A stretch of DNA of 64,000 nucleotides. Source: Anaspis maculata. Lineage: Eukaryota > Arthropoda > Insecta > Coleoptera > Scraptiidae. Shown here piece after piece: positions 35,196 through 46,867 of the stretch. The notes beneath the pieces were generated by a model that was given only the letters and a program-made list of their open reading frames with translations, ran no database searches and was not told the DNA's origin. Location of the stretch: NCBI GenBank assembly GCA_949128115.1, contig OX421964.1, positions 38,556,177 through 38,620,176 on the forward strand. Direction: 5' to 3'. Position 1 is the stretch's first letter, and each line of letters begins with the position of its first letter. The position numbers were made by a program, and so were the translations under genes.

Positions 35196-36314
35196 AGACG
35201 CGTCCAGACTTGGTAACATGTTACGTAACATTGTTCCAAAACAATGTATCTTATTAATGTTATGTTTGTTTCATCGTCCACACTTGAAGGTTCGCTTGAA
35301 GGATAACATGAAACATTTTTGGCGCACCAGTTTCATTCACAATGCCTCATGAGTAGAGAGCGGATTTATAATTTTTTACGTCTTCTATTCGCCTAGTTTA
35401 ATGCAACGGTCGACTTGCAGCTTGACGTTTCCATCTATAAGAAACCTAAATACCAAGTTTTACTTCGCATGTAATTCATTATTTTGACTTTTTACCGCAT
35501 ACAAATTGATAGTCCATATAATCGTATATAGCCGCATATTTAGTCAATATTTTTTCATATAACTGAATATTTGTCAATATTTTGGTCATTTTTTGTATAT
35601 GAGCTAGAAAATTACGATTTTTCCATTTCAAAAAACAAATGATTGAAAAATTTTGAGATTTTTTTACTTTGATGATCAAAGTTGTTTTTTTTTTTTCGTT
35701 TTACATGTAAATGTTGAAATTTCCACTATTTTTGCAGCCTACATCACATATTTATTCGCATATATTGCTTTATTTGAACATTTTTACCGCATATTTTGAT
35801 ACATTTTAAGAGCATATAAACTGCATATTTAGAGCTTTTTTTACCGCATATAAATCCGCTCCCTACTCATGAGGAAGGTGTACTTCTGTTACTTGCGGCC
35901 GCCGCCCGAGTCATTTTATCAAAAAAAGTAAGAAGAAACGTTTAGGAATACGGTCTACATTACGTGCCAGGTAAAGGTTCAGTGGCTTCTTTTGTCCATT
36001 CCATCGTTGGTTGTATTAGTTGTATTAATTGTGTGGTAATTATTGTAATTTACGGCAAGAGGACCTTCACGTGCCAGAATCGCGAAGAGAATGATCAGCT
36101 GATGACTGCCGCTGGCAGGAAACACCAAGTCTGGACGGCCGTGCAACATGTTGCAAAACAATGTTTTCTAACATCCTTTGATCGTACCGCCACTCGACGG
36201 ATAACATGTAACATGTTGAAGAAGCAAATGTTTTGCTAGAAACACGCGAAATTCCCTCAACATGTTGGATAACTTTGCGGAATAACAATGTTGGATAGCA
36301 TGTCTGGACGCGCC
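35196..36314. mobile_element. Inverted-repeat element interrupted by a hAT MITE
   Basis: AGACGCGTCCAGAC at the left and GTCTGGACGCGCCT at the right are inverted. Both sides repeat TAACATGTT and AAAACAATG words. An internal AAGTCTGGACG at 36127 suggests a rearranged or doubled end. The MITE at 35354-35865 sits within it. No target duplication was found. Confidence 0.6.
35354..35865. mobile_element. hAT-type MITE, copy 2 (TSD CTCATGAG)
   Basis: Same termini and same orientation as 21730-22314. It is flanked by CTCATGAG at 35346-35353 and 35866-35873. Two copies with different 8-bp duplications confirm both the boundaries and the hAT assignment. It is inserted inside the 35196-36314 inverted-repeat element. 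Confidence 0.88.
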
Positions 36315-36662
36315 TTTACAAACAGATGATAGGGAAGGGAGATATTGAGAAACTCTTAACGTCAGCTGTCTGTCCCCACTTTCCCCGTTACTCAAAGTTC
36401 TACTAGGCTGTCAGTCTTGATATTTTTTTTGACTGGTCAACTCCGAGTTGAAAATATCCCGCCACCCCAAGGTAATTAACACAGGTACAGGTACCTGTAT
36501 CAAGAGGTAAAATTTGGTAGTATATTACATTTTCAACTCGAGTCAAGTCCCTACTAAATCTTCCGAGAAATTCGTTCCTGTTACGTTTGAAAACAAAAAA
36601 CCCACAGTTGCCTGTTCCCATGAGCCGAGTGAGCTTTTGTATGGTACGATAAGGAGGGTCCG

Positions 36663-37560
36663 TGAAGTTGTCGACGTTTATGAAGCACAAATGAAGCTAC
36701 CATGCTGGTTCGTTAGTGCTTCGTTAGTGCTTCATTGTGCTTCACACTAGAACTCAGCGGCACCTACCCTTGATGGAATACAGATTTTTTTAAGGTGGCC
36801 TGGAAGTTGGCGACGTTTATTAAGCACAAATGTAGCTACTATGCTAATTCGTTAGTGCTTCATTAGTGTTTCATTGTGCTTCAAACTGGAACTCAGCGAC
36901 ACCCACCGTCGAGGAGTAACGGCGCCTCCTAGTGAATCCACCCGGAAGTTGGCGACGTTTATTAGGCACAAATGTAGCTACTATGCTAATTCGTTAGTGC
37001 TTCATTAGTGCTTCATTGTGCTTCAAACTGGAACTCAGCGGCACCTACCGTCGGGGAGTTACGGCGCCTCCTAGTGAATTCACCCGGAAGTTGGCGACGT
37101 TTATTAAGCACAAATGTAGCTACTATGCTAATTCGTTAGTGCTTCATTAGTGTTTCATTGTGCTTCAAACTGGAACTCAGCGACACCTACCGTCGAGGAG
37201 TAACGGCGCCTCCTAGTGAATCCACCCGGAAGTTGGCGACGTTTATTAAGCACAAATGTAGCTACTATGCTAATTCGTTAGTGCTTCATTAGTGCTTCAA
37301 ACTGGAACTCAGCGGCACCTACCGTCGAGGAGTTACGGCGCCTCCTAGTGAATCCACCCGAAAGTTGGCGACGTTTATTAAGCACAAATGTAGCTACTAT
37401 GCTAATTCATTAGTGCTTCATTAGTGCTTCATTAGTGCTTCATTGTGCTTCAAACTGGAACTCAGCGGCACCTACCGTCGAGGAGTTACGGCGCCTCCTA
37501 GTGAATCCACCCGGAAGATGGCGACGTATATCAGGCACAAATGTAGCTATCATGCTACCA
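36663..37560. repeat. Seven tandem ~140-bp units in the left foldback arm
   Basis: Unit starts are near 36663, 36802, 36943, 37086, 37228, 37360 and 37512. Each unit holds a sub-repeat of the 11-mer AGTGCTTCATT, present 2-4 times and the cause of length changes between units. The outermost unit differs most and matches the outermost right-arm unit. Confidence 0.88.
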
Positions 37561-37924
37561 TGCAGACCTGGAGTTCTGGAGCTCCTGAATATATATGAGA
37601 CTCTCTCCGTAGGTGAACGGCTAAACTACTATTACAATTTTTCAACATGAGCTTGGACCATGCCTATCATCGGTGGCGTAGCAGATGGTCGGGTAGAGGA
37701 GATATTTTGACTCGAATTATGGGAGCGAACTACATTCATGACATCACGTACTTCTCTGTCATCTTTTGGTCAAGTGACAGTTCCCGCGCATGTCATCCAT
37801 CATTTTGCCAATGGATTACCGAGTGAAAATCTGGCAGTCGTGTCGCGGAAAAAATTGCTTACTGCTTTATTGCCGGTTGCTATGCTACTTATGCAGAGTG
37901 AAATGTCCAGTTTGAGTTTGTTCC
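37561..37924. repeat. Unpaired insert in the left foldback arm
   Basis: This ~365-bp segment between the tandem array and an inverted partial unit (37925-37995) has no partner in the right arm, so it is an insertion or a rearrangement product. No coding motif is recognised. Confidence 0.5.
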
Positions 37925-37999
37925 AGTTTGAAGCACAATGAAGCACTAATGAAGCACTAACGAATTAGCATAGTAGCTACATTTGTGCTTGATAGTCCG

Positions 38000-39000
38000 G
38001 ATGCTAGTTGCATAAAATGGAATGAACCTTGCATTTTTTGATGAGAAGATGCTACTTGGTGGAAATGTTATTTGCATCATATTCATCCGATCCAGAGAGG
38101 TAGCCATCAGCGCCATCCATGCCGGCAGCGTATACAGGGTGAAACAGAAAAAAAAAGTTGGAAAATTATATTTAAATAACCGAAGCATGTAGAGACGTGT
38201 GATTCACCACATATATCAACTGTTTTATGCTCATGAAGTCACAGCAAACCGTTCTTGATTACCTTGAACCGTCTTTGAAATGAAGGGGAAAAACAGAAAA
38301 AAAGCAAAAAACACTCTTTTTCCATAAATAAGTGATTCTCAGAGATATTGACACAATACTTGGTATTTCTACAAAAAGTAATGTTAGAAATGATATGAGC
38401 TGGGTAGCCAATTTCTAAGCCAACTATTTCCAGAAATACGATTGTCAACTTTTTTTTCCTCTTATGCACCATCTTGAATCTGCCCTGTGATCATCGTTGA
38501 AAAAGTGATTGGTTATCATAATAATGGTAATATGTAATCATTGCATCGTAAAAACAACCTCCTTATCATAATTTAGTGACCTCTTCGGCGGAAAAGAATT
38601 GTCATTCACGTATTTTCTGGGTATTCAAAGCTTTAGTGCCCATGATGGCATTTGCAACATCTGGAATGGTAAAATATGTTACGCATTATGAACCTTGATC
38701 TACTTTGAGGTAACCTGTCAAGTTTTGCAATCATCAATTGAAAGGTTTGTTCTTAAAAGCTGTTTGAACAAAATTTGTTCAATTTTTTTATGGAAAATGC
38801 AAAATATTGGATCTCTCACCCTTATTCGATCCCTGGTTGAGGAAAGCCTGAGACCGAAAGTCTCCAAGAATTTTATGCTAATGGATCACTGAGAACTGCT
38901 CTCCAATGAGTAGTTGTGAAAATCTTCATAGTTGCGTTTAAATTCCAGACAGAGAGCGACAAAGAAGTTCATGCAGTGAAAAAAGACACAACTTTCAATG
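38000..39000. repeat. Inner foldback arm, left
   Basis: Pairs with 39205-40195. Mirrored 77- and 70-codon frames (38239-38472 minus, 39726-39938 plus) are near-identical at the protein level because of the inverted repeat. I regard them as non-coding, since substitutions and length changes show no codon pattern. Confidence 0.75.
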
Positions 39001-39204
39001 CAACGGAGAAATCCCGGGAATGTCCCTTTCAGATAGGCTTCCCGCAATACACAGGTTCTGTGAGGCTCTCAAGCGTGGGTAAAAGGCTTGAAACACTACT
39101 ATTAAGGTTCTAACAGTGTACCAAATTGCACATTTATGTCATAAAAAGCAAGGTCTCTGGACAGCTTTCAGTCTAGCTCTGGACTAGTTTTTTCTCGACT
39201 GTGA

Positions 39205-40195
39205 TTTATGTCTTCTTTTACTGCATGCATTTCTTCGTCGCTCTCTGTCTGGAATCAGAACGCAACTATGCAATTTTTGACAACCAAACATTGAAGAACA
39301 CTTCCCACTGAACCATTATCATGAAAAATTCGGAGACTTTTGGTTTCAGGCTATCCTCAGTGAGGGATCAAGTGAGGGTGAGAGACCCAATATTTTGTAT
39401 TTTTCATAAAAAAACGACACTAATTTTGTTCAAACAGCTTTCAAGAACAAACCTCTCAATTGATGATAGTGAAACTTGGTAGGCTACCTCAGAGTACATC
39501 AAGGTTCATAATGCGTAACATATTTCACCATTCCAGATGTTGCAAATGCCATCATGGGCACTAAAGCTTTGAAGAGCCAAAAAATACGTGAATGACAATT
39601 CTTTCCCGCCGAAGAGGTCACCAAATTATGATGAGGAGGTTGCTTTTGCGATGCAATGATTTCATGTTACCATTATTATAATAACCAATCACTTTTTCAA
39701 CGATGCCTCACAGAGCAGATTCAAGATGGTGCATAAGAGGAAAAAAAAGTTGACAATCGTATTTCTGGAAATAGTTGGCTTAGAAATTGGCTACTCAGCT
39801 CATATCATTTCTAACATTACTTTTTGTAGAAATACCAAGTATTGTGTCAATATCTCTAAGAATCACTTATTTATGGGAAAAAGTGTTTTTTGCTTTTTTT
39901 CTGTTTTTCCCCTACATTTCAAAGACGGTTCAAGGTAATCAAGAACGGTTTACTGTGACTTCATGAGCATAAAACAGTTAATGTATGTGGTGAATTACAC
40001 GTCTCCACATGCTTCGGTTATGAAAATAGAATTTTCCAACTCTTTATTTCTGTTTCACCCTGTATACGCTGTCGGCATGGATGGCGCTGATGGCTACCTT
40101 TCTGGATCGGAAGAGTACGATGCAAAGAACATTTCCACCGAGTGGCATCTTCTCATCAAAAAATGCAAGGTACTTTCAACTAGCATCCGGACTAT
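39205..40195. repeat. Inner foldback arm, right
   Basis: Inverted partner of 38000-39000. Its outer end holds TTTCACCCTGTATAC, GGATCGGAAGAGTA, GAGTGGCATCTTCTC and AAAAAATGCAAGGTAC, which align in order with blocks at 10975-11125 in the CXC-protein transposon. Confidence 0.75.
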
Positions 40196-40199
40196 GATA

Positions 40200-40634
40200 A
40201 ACGTCGCCAACTTCCGGGTGGATTCACTAGGAGGCGCCATAACTCCTCGACGGTAGGTGCCGCTGAGTTCTAGTTTGAAGCACAATGAAGCACTAACAAA
40301 CCAGCATGGTAGCTTCATTTGTGCTTCATAAACGTCGCCAACTTCCAGATGGATTCACTAGGAGGCGCCGTAACTCTTCGACGGTAGGTGCCGCTGAGTT
40401 CTAGTTTGAAGCACAATGAAGCACTGATGAAGCACTAACGAACCAGCATAGTAACTACATTTGTGCCTCATAAACGTCACCAACTTCCAGGCCACTTTTT
40501 AAAAATCTGTATTTCATCAAGGGTAAGTGCCGCTTAGTTCTAGTATGAAGCACAATGAAGCACTAAAGAAGCACTAACGAACCAGCATGGTAGCTTAATT
40601 TGTGCTTCATAAACGTCGCCTACTTCCTGGACCC
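40200..40634. repeat. Four tandem units in the right foldback arm
   Basis: Inverted ~140-bp units begin with AACGTCGCC.ACTTCC near 40200, 40330, 40473 and 40613. The array is shorter than the left arm, which shows unequal expansion. Confidence 0.8.
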
Positions 40635-40644
40635 CGATAAGAAC

Positions 40645-43060
40645 CTTGTTCATAGACTATCCCAAGTCCAGTGGCTGAGTGAATGATCAAATTACACTTC
40701 TAGAGTACAAGTGCGACGCTGGTCATTATTAAGTAAATTGTCGAATTGTAACAGACTGTTGTTTTTATCAACTCAGTTCTTTGCTGTACCGTACCAACAA
40801 TACATCGACGTAGGTACAAAGCGGCGTACGCACAATCTTATATACATCAGTTACTTCTCCAGCATCAGACAGCATCGTTCTTTGGTCAACTTCAACTGAC
40901 CAGATCTCATTCACTGACTAAATTTGTAACTTCATCAACAGGCCCGATGACAAAAGATGAACAAATCGTCCACTCTACTTCAACTGATACTTCATTTTAC
41001 AACGCCTTTGGATCTGAGTAGCTATCTGATCAGCGACACGTATGTTGGATAACCGAGACTCTCGATACCCCCCCATCCATTGAAACCACCGCCGAAGGAA
41101 CAGCATCGGAAAATTTAGTGGAACAAGAAGACTCTGCTGAGACATGCGATGTGTTCTCTTTTAGATCATGGTCCTCAAGAACCCCATGTTGATACGGTTC
41201 CCCCCAGGGGTTCCCCATCATCTCTGATGGACCAACTAAGTTCCGACCGGTTTTTTTACTTTTGTTCTTGCGATGCTATAATTGATACATTCGTTTTTTT
41301 CAAGGGAATCATGGAAGATCAGACCTCTCTCTGGGCTGTAAGCTCCAGAGGGAGGAATTGAATGGTTCCCTTGTGATTAACCCTTATTAGTAAGTTTAGT
41401 TTTATTTTCTTTTTTGTTATTACGTACAAGTAGGTTAATAAAAAAATTATTTATTTATTTATTTATTAAGTATTACTTGTGGCATTTAGGACCTTTCTCA
41501 TAGACCCTCCCATCTCCAGTGATCAGGTGCACTTCAATAATTAATATATACAGTGCAGCCAATACGAGCGCGAAAATAAATTTGACTGGACGATGAAATC
41601 TTGTTTAGCGTCTAAAAATCGAATGTCAAAGTTCCACTAACCGATGTTGCTGATGTCTTAGGAAGTCAAAACTGGATCCCCTAAAACACCACAAGGTCGT
41701 TTCGTTCGTCCAGTGGCGTGAAATTCACTGGAATTCAATTGTCAGCGTATTTCCAGTGATTTTTATCTTTTTCTGAACCAGATGGGGGAAGTGTGTCTAC
41801 AATGTACCTAAGTACCAGGTACACCGAGGGTGAGTACAACCAACCACTCACCTATTTGATAGGCCTCTAGACTATCATATAAATGTACGTTCATGAAACG
41901 ACCTAACCACAGACATAGAAAATGCTTTTGCACTCGCAGCTGATATACTGCTGCCCCTGGAGGGTGTGTGGGTAAATCTCTAGCACGTTTGCTTGCAATT
42001 ATTAGTACCTACTCTGCGTATTATTCTATTCTACGTGTTGTTTGTGTTTGTCGCCTGATTTATCGAGCGTGTGCCACGTATCTCTATTACAAGGGCGTTT
42101 AAGTGTCTAATTACGGGAGCGCGTAAATCTGCGCTAGGAATCTCCTTCTAGCACAGCACTAGAGGTTTCCGAAAGAGGAATGGGAATAAACCACTCGAAA
42201 TCCTCTCATAAGCTTAAAAGCGTGTGACTTTGTATCTTGATGCGACTACCACCACTACTGCTGCTCTCCCATCGTACGGCCAAAGGAGGAGAGAGCGCTT
42301 GCTTGCTTGCTAGCTACCAGATGTTAAACAATCCCCTTGTTTTGGGGCAAGCCTCTCAAGTTCGGGGTGCGTGCCCTCTTGATTTATTAAAGGATGCCTT
42401 GTCAGTTCAAGAGCATCAACTTCACAAATAGAGGTGGGTTAGCGGAACGCTTTCCGAAATGCGACTATTGCTCCAGTTTTGGGGAGGTGAGCAGCATTTG
42501 CGAGATTATCGATTGTCGGCGTTTTGTTGTTTGGCGAAACAATTGCCAAAACAATGGATCGCAAAGAGCGAAATGTTGACTCTTTTAGAGCATGGCATAC
42601 AGCACAAAAATGAACGCATTGGAATATTTTTAGTACACGTTATACGTTTCACATCCATGTGACATGTGACCCAGATACAATTGAATTTGTGGGTTCGTGA
42701 ACTTTTGAACACACGCCTGTTATTTGCAATTTTGTGCAGCACAAATGGAAAATATCACAATGAAATTTTTAATAATCTTTCATTTCGTGGCACCCATTAG
42801 TCCGGCGGCTTAGTTGATGAATTGCGGACTTTCTGCGAAAAGCAATACTATACTTACGCTATTTTTGTTTCTATGGTCCCAACGGAGATTTTTGAGGGGG
42901 TGGAGTCTCTCTCGATTTGGCCCCTAGGGGCCACAGAGAAACTATTCAGGGTTCTTTGCAAGACTTTCGTTTTCTGCTGATCTATGCTGAAGTGTTTGGT
43001 ATCATCTTTTTTTTTCAAATGCTTATAATAGTACTTCATAACAAGTACGCAAAATGAATA
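40645..43060. other. No convincing gene; possible LINE tail at 41030-41467
   Basis: A minor open frame ending ...SSRTPC (about 41036-41200) and another ending at TGA near 41361 are followed by AATAAAAAAATT and an (ATTT)n tract at 41446-41467. This could be the 3' end of a retroelement or a terminal exon, but no motif is recognised and no target duplication was found. The rest shows nothing. Confidence 0.25.
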
Positions 43061-43067
43061 TTTTCAG

Positions 43068-43184
43068 CGGACCATGTTTAGGAACGGAGCGATTGCCTTA
43101 GGCTCGGGATTTATCATTGGCACCTCTGCAATAATTGCCTATATGGACAGGGAGCTGGTGCCTCAAAACCTAACCTTTAGCCTT
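43068..43184 (+). other. Exon-like open segment of unknown origin
   Basis: A 117-base frame lies between an acceptor (ATTTTCAG at 43060-43067) and the donor GTAAGT (43185-43190), with an ATG at 43074. It encodes 39 residues including a Gly/Ala/Ile-rich hydrophobic stretch. The bases after GTA in the donor belong to an inserted MITE, and its last third overlaps a repeated 19-mer, so it may be chance or a captured fragment. I do not recognise the peptide. Confidence 0.2.
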
Positions 43185-43989
43185 GTAAGTCTAATGTGCG
43201 TTGATAAGGTTGTTGACAATTTCTTTGTCTTGCATGTCAGACCGGTGGCTTAAGGCTGGTATAGGCTTGTCAATTTTAGAAAAATGTCAAAAATTTATGT
43301 CATAGGGTACATGAATGAAGCCAACAGGCTTTTGTGTGGAAACATCCCCTTTCCCTTTATCAAAAATCGGGTCATGAAACAAAATTTTTGGGGGCTCTCG
43401 GTCCATAATACAAGTTTGAAATTCTCAAAAAAGGCCAAAGTTTACCTTCTCCTGAAGACTTCTCCTTTGGCATAATTTTAGAAATGAAAAACGACTCTCA
43501 CATGATTTTTTACGCAGATTTCGAATCTGCCCACAAAAATTTTCAATAGTACATCGCTTACAGGGTGCAACATCGAAATTTTTTTCTAAAATTGTACAAC
43601 GTGTATTTCAACATGGAAATCGATTCCGTTTTCCATCCTGATTACAAATAAGTATATATCACACTTGGTGGGTTAGTCAACAAAACGCCTGTGAGAAGAT
43701 TGATAAATTTTGATCCTTTTTTTAAAATTTCAAACTTGTCCAGATTAGATTTTCGATCAAAAGGATGTTCCCACACAAAATCCAGTTGGTTTCATTCATG
43801 TACCTTATGACGTAAATTTTTGGCCCTTTTTTCGAAAATTGACAGGCTTATACCTAATACCAGCCTAAAGCCCCCGGTCTGACATGTAAGACAAAGCAAT
43901 TTTTAACAACCTTATCAACGCACATTAGACCTACAGGGTTAAAATCATGTACATTATGACGTAAGTTTTGAGGCACCAGCTCCCTGTCC
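43145..43989. repeat. Hairpin with 25-bp arms, split by a MITE
   Basis: GGACAGGGAGCTGGTGCCT plus CAAAAC at 43145 is exactly mirrored at 43965-43989. Without the MITE at 43188-43931 the hairpin would be only ~100 bp. A third partial copy of the 19-mer lies at 45099-45117. Confidence 0.7.
43188..43931. mobile_element. 744-bp foldback MITE with TA duplication
   Basis: AGTCTAATGTGCGTTGATAA is mirrored at the right end, ending ...CGCACATTAGACC. TA flanks both sides (43186-43187 and 43932-43933). Inner pairs include GTCAGACCGGTGGCTTA and GTACATGAATGAA. It is inserted in the loop of the hairpin at 43145-43989. Confidence 0.78.
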
Positions 43990-44779
43990 GGTACTTCTCC
44001 ACCTTGGTAGATAATATACATTTATCGCAGTTATCACACTATTCAAACTGCTGTCAAAATCTGGTAGTTGAAGACTGCATGGAATTTCCACCACCCTAAT
44101 CCGCAGCCCGGAGCCGTACTTCGAAATTCTCACTCCTTGCACAACGAAGCAATAAAAGTCCAGAATAATTAAGTTTTTGCGAACATAAAGCCGCGAAATA
44201 ATTTCATGCTCGCTTCTCTCCGACTGTTCAGTTTTTTACTCGCAAGTTAATTATCATAAATTCCGAAGATTTCCAAAGCAATGAACTACCCCGCTACCCG
44301 CTACCCGTGCAACCATTGCGCGAGGTGTTGTCCTAGTTTTGTTCTAAGAGACGGGACAATGCTATACAACAAGTGAATCCTTTACTGCGATGTGAAGCAG
44401 TTCCGGTTACTGTGCGGGAAAATTTTTATGAAAAACTCCCTTCTATAGCCTTCCTTCCCCTCCTTAACACTATATTATGTATACAGGTATCAAGTGAAAA
44501 ATGCATTCGGCTTGATTAAAATATATCATGTGGTGGCTTCTCATTCAAAACAGTCATCATTTATAAGTTGGGCAGGAGAAAGAACCTCCCTTTCTCTTTG
44601 GCTTCCAGCTGGAAGATGGAATACATTTCACGGGGCTAGAATTTTTGCGGGTGCGCTACCTATGATATATTACGCAGGTAATAGGTATATGCCGCGAGTT
44701 TTCAAGAGAACTACATAGAGGAAAAGTATGGCATGACATATCTCAGAAAGACTGGTAGGTACCTATATCCAGTAATGAC

Positions 44780-45540
44780 GTATTATCCATTTCACCCTTA
44801 TTTGCCACCCAGCAAGCCATGATATTGTTTTGTTAGGTTTAGCATACCTACTGACGACAGCTCATGAATTGATTGACAAATTTTGACAACGTCAAATTAC
44901 AAGATGCCAAAAATTATTCCGCACAAGAAAAAATGCAAGTTCTGCGGCATTACCAGTATATTAAACGCCTGCAACCAGATATGGCCCAAAACATGGCAGT
45001 GGGTGCGTTAATTTTTGGGGTAAGTAGAAACCTACGGTTCCTTCACTCTCAGCTCATGTTTGACTTGGATGAGCCAAGCAATTTTCGTTTTGGTTCATGG
45101 ACAGGGAGCTGGTGCCTAAAAACCTAGTCCATACTTGCTTCCTGTACATCACCTCTATAAAAGCTCATAGTTTTGTTCCCAATTATTATGCATCTTGGTC
45201 CAACACCTGGGTGGTACTGCGAATAGTTACAGTGGTATTTGCAGCAGATGCAAGGAGTTTCCTCTCCCCCGCGGGCTCGGATGTTTAGGGGGTCAAGATT
45301 TCGCCCCCAAATCTTGAGAAAACCATTCACCTGCACCTGCCGCGCCATTTTTTCCTCGCTTGTTCCGGCCTAGGCTCCCGGTCCGAATTTTCTTCCACGG
45401 TGCGGCGTCATCCACGTGTCAGACTGTCAGAGCTACATAACCTCCACTGCGTGAAACCACTTGTAGATCTCAGGCGTACCAATGTAACTGAAATTTCTCA
45501 TAGCTTGCTGCGTGGCAAATAAGGGTGAAACGGATAATAC
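44780..45540. mobile_element. ~760-bp element with ~37-bp inverted termini
   Basis: GTATTATCCATTTCACCC, TTATTTGCCACCCAGCAAGC at the left is mirrored by GCTTGCTGCGTGGCAAATAA, GGGTGAAACGGATAATAC at the right. The interior (44890-45022) has an open frame ending at a GTAAGT donor and the 19-mer also found at 43145, so it may carry captured sequence. No transposase is recognised. Confidence 0.6.
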
Positions 45541-45544
45541 ATAC

Positions 45545-46865
45545 ATGTCTAGAAATGCAATGAATAATATGAGCTAATATAGTCTCTTCTTTCTGGTTCT
45601 AATTGCAGCTTTAGTGCCTAATTGAAAACGTGAAGACAAAAAATAAAACTGCAACTTGCAATCATGGGCGTTATGTTCAGTCTTTGTTTTATATTTTTTA
45701 AGTAGCCTATTAAAGTCGAGTTCAAATGGGAAAATCTCTTACCGAGTTGTTATTTCCAAACTGAGTACCTAGGTACAGGTTGGTTGTATTAAAACGGAAA
45801 CTTTAATTTTTCCAAGGTATACATTTCCGTTTTTCCTTGTAATAAGAAAGCAAGAGGAGTCCCCAATTTAGAATTTTAATTATCATTTCTGATTCCGCTT
45901 TACCTAATTATACACCTTGTTACAACAGAGATGGGAGATACAAAACTGGAGGTGCTTTCGTTTTTTCCTTGGGCAGTTTTGAAGCACTTCCCGCTCTCTC
46001 GAGATTAAAATTCACTAAATGAGCATCGTAAGTATGGCTCTTTCAAAAGGAAACATACTTGGGTGAGAATGCCATCCCATCATCAAAAGCTGCCTGCAGT
46101 CACTGTTTTGCCCCCTTCGAGGCCCCAAAATTTGAAATATGTAAACGCTTCGCGGTGATTTTAATTAAACATTCTATAGAGAGAGTTATGGTGACGATAT
46201 AGACAAATTATCTGGAAAAGCTTAATAAACACAGAACAATCAAACCAGAGAGATAATAAATCTCTCGCATCTCCTCTCTAAAGCAAAGTGTAACAGAAGG
46301 TACCTTAAAGCCGTCGGCAAAAAGCGCCGAATTTAATTAGCGCAAGAATTCAATTAAGCAAAAAGAAATATGGTCGTATCGTGACTGCTGCACAAACACA
46401 GAATAAGAAACTAGATATAAAATGTGTTATATACGTACCTATATCTATTATGACTTAATTCATTCGATTCACTTTCTTTTTATCTTTCTGAAGATGACGA
46501 GAACAGAAATTCTCGACTGGCGGCAATAACAAAATTATTGGAAGTTGCAAATTCGGTTAGAAGTACTTTGTAGGGAGAGAGCTTTTAGACGCCACTTTGT
46601 GGTTTGTTCGTCTTGCAACTTTTTAGAGTTATCGCGAAGATGTTGAAGTGGCCCAGAATATGAAAAGATCATGCGAGGAGTACAGAACGCCACAACTACT
46701 ATTGGGGAATTTGTAGAGTTTCGGTGCAGCATTGAAGGCATTATTATTACATATTATCAAAAGGAAAAATCGAACACTTGAAATGTTTCCATGCATGTCT
46801 CTACTTTATAGCCATGTCGCGTCACTTTTGAAGTGCTACGAGAATTAGGCTCTCCGTGAGACGTA
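45545..46865. other. No gene recognised
   Basis: AT-rich sequence. Several TTAATTAGC/CAATTAAG words lie near 46330-46370. No frame with a domain. Confidence 0.35.
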
Positions 46866-46867
46866 TA

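Larger units (their letters stand above)
36656..40634. mobile_element. 4-kb foldback transposon with tandem-repeat arms
   Basis: The termini GGGTCC.(T/G)GAAGT... are inverted at 36656 and 40634, flanked by CGATAAGGA (36647-36655) and CGATAAGAA (40635-40643), 8 of 9 matching. The left arm has seven ~140-bp units (GGAAGTTGGCGACGTTTAT...GGCGCCTCCTAGTGAATCC), the right arm four inverted units. The inner arms, 38000-39000 and 39205-40195, pair over about 1 kb around a ~200-bp loop. A nine-base duplication and long tandem-repeat arms resemble Foldback elements. No transposase frame is visible, so the copy is non-autonomous. Confidence 0.88.

Noticed and set aside
36663..37560. CRISPR array
   Set aside because: The units are ~140-bp contiguous tandem repeats without unique spacers, in a eukaryotic foldback transposon.
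38239..39938. Two nearly identical 70-77-codon peptides on opposite strands
   Set aside because: They are the two copies of one stretch of inverted repeat. Identity reflects the DNA palindrome, not protein conservation.
40711..41361. Terminal exon of a host gene
   Set aside because: Short frames, no recognised domain and only a weak acceptor. A retroelement tail with an (ATTT)n end is at least as likely.
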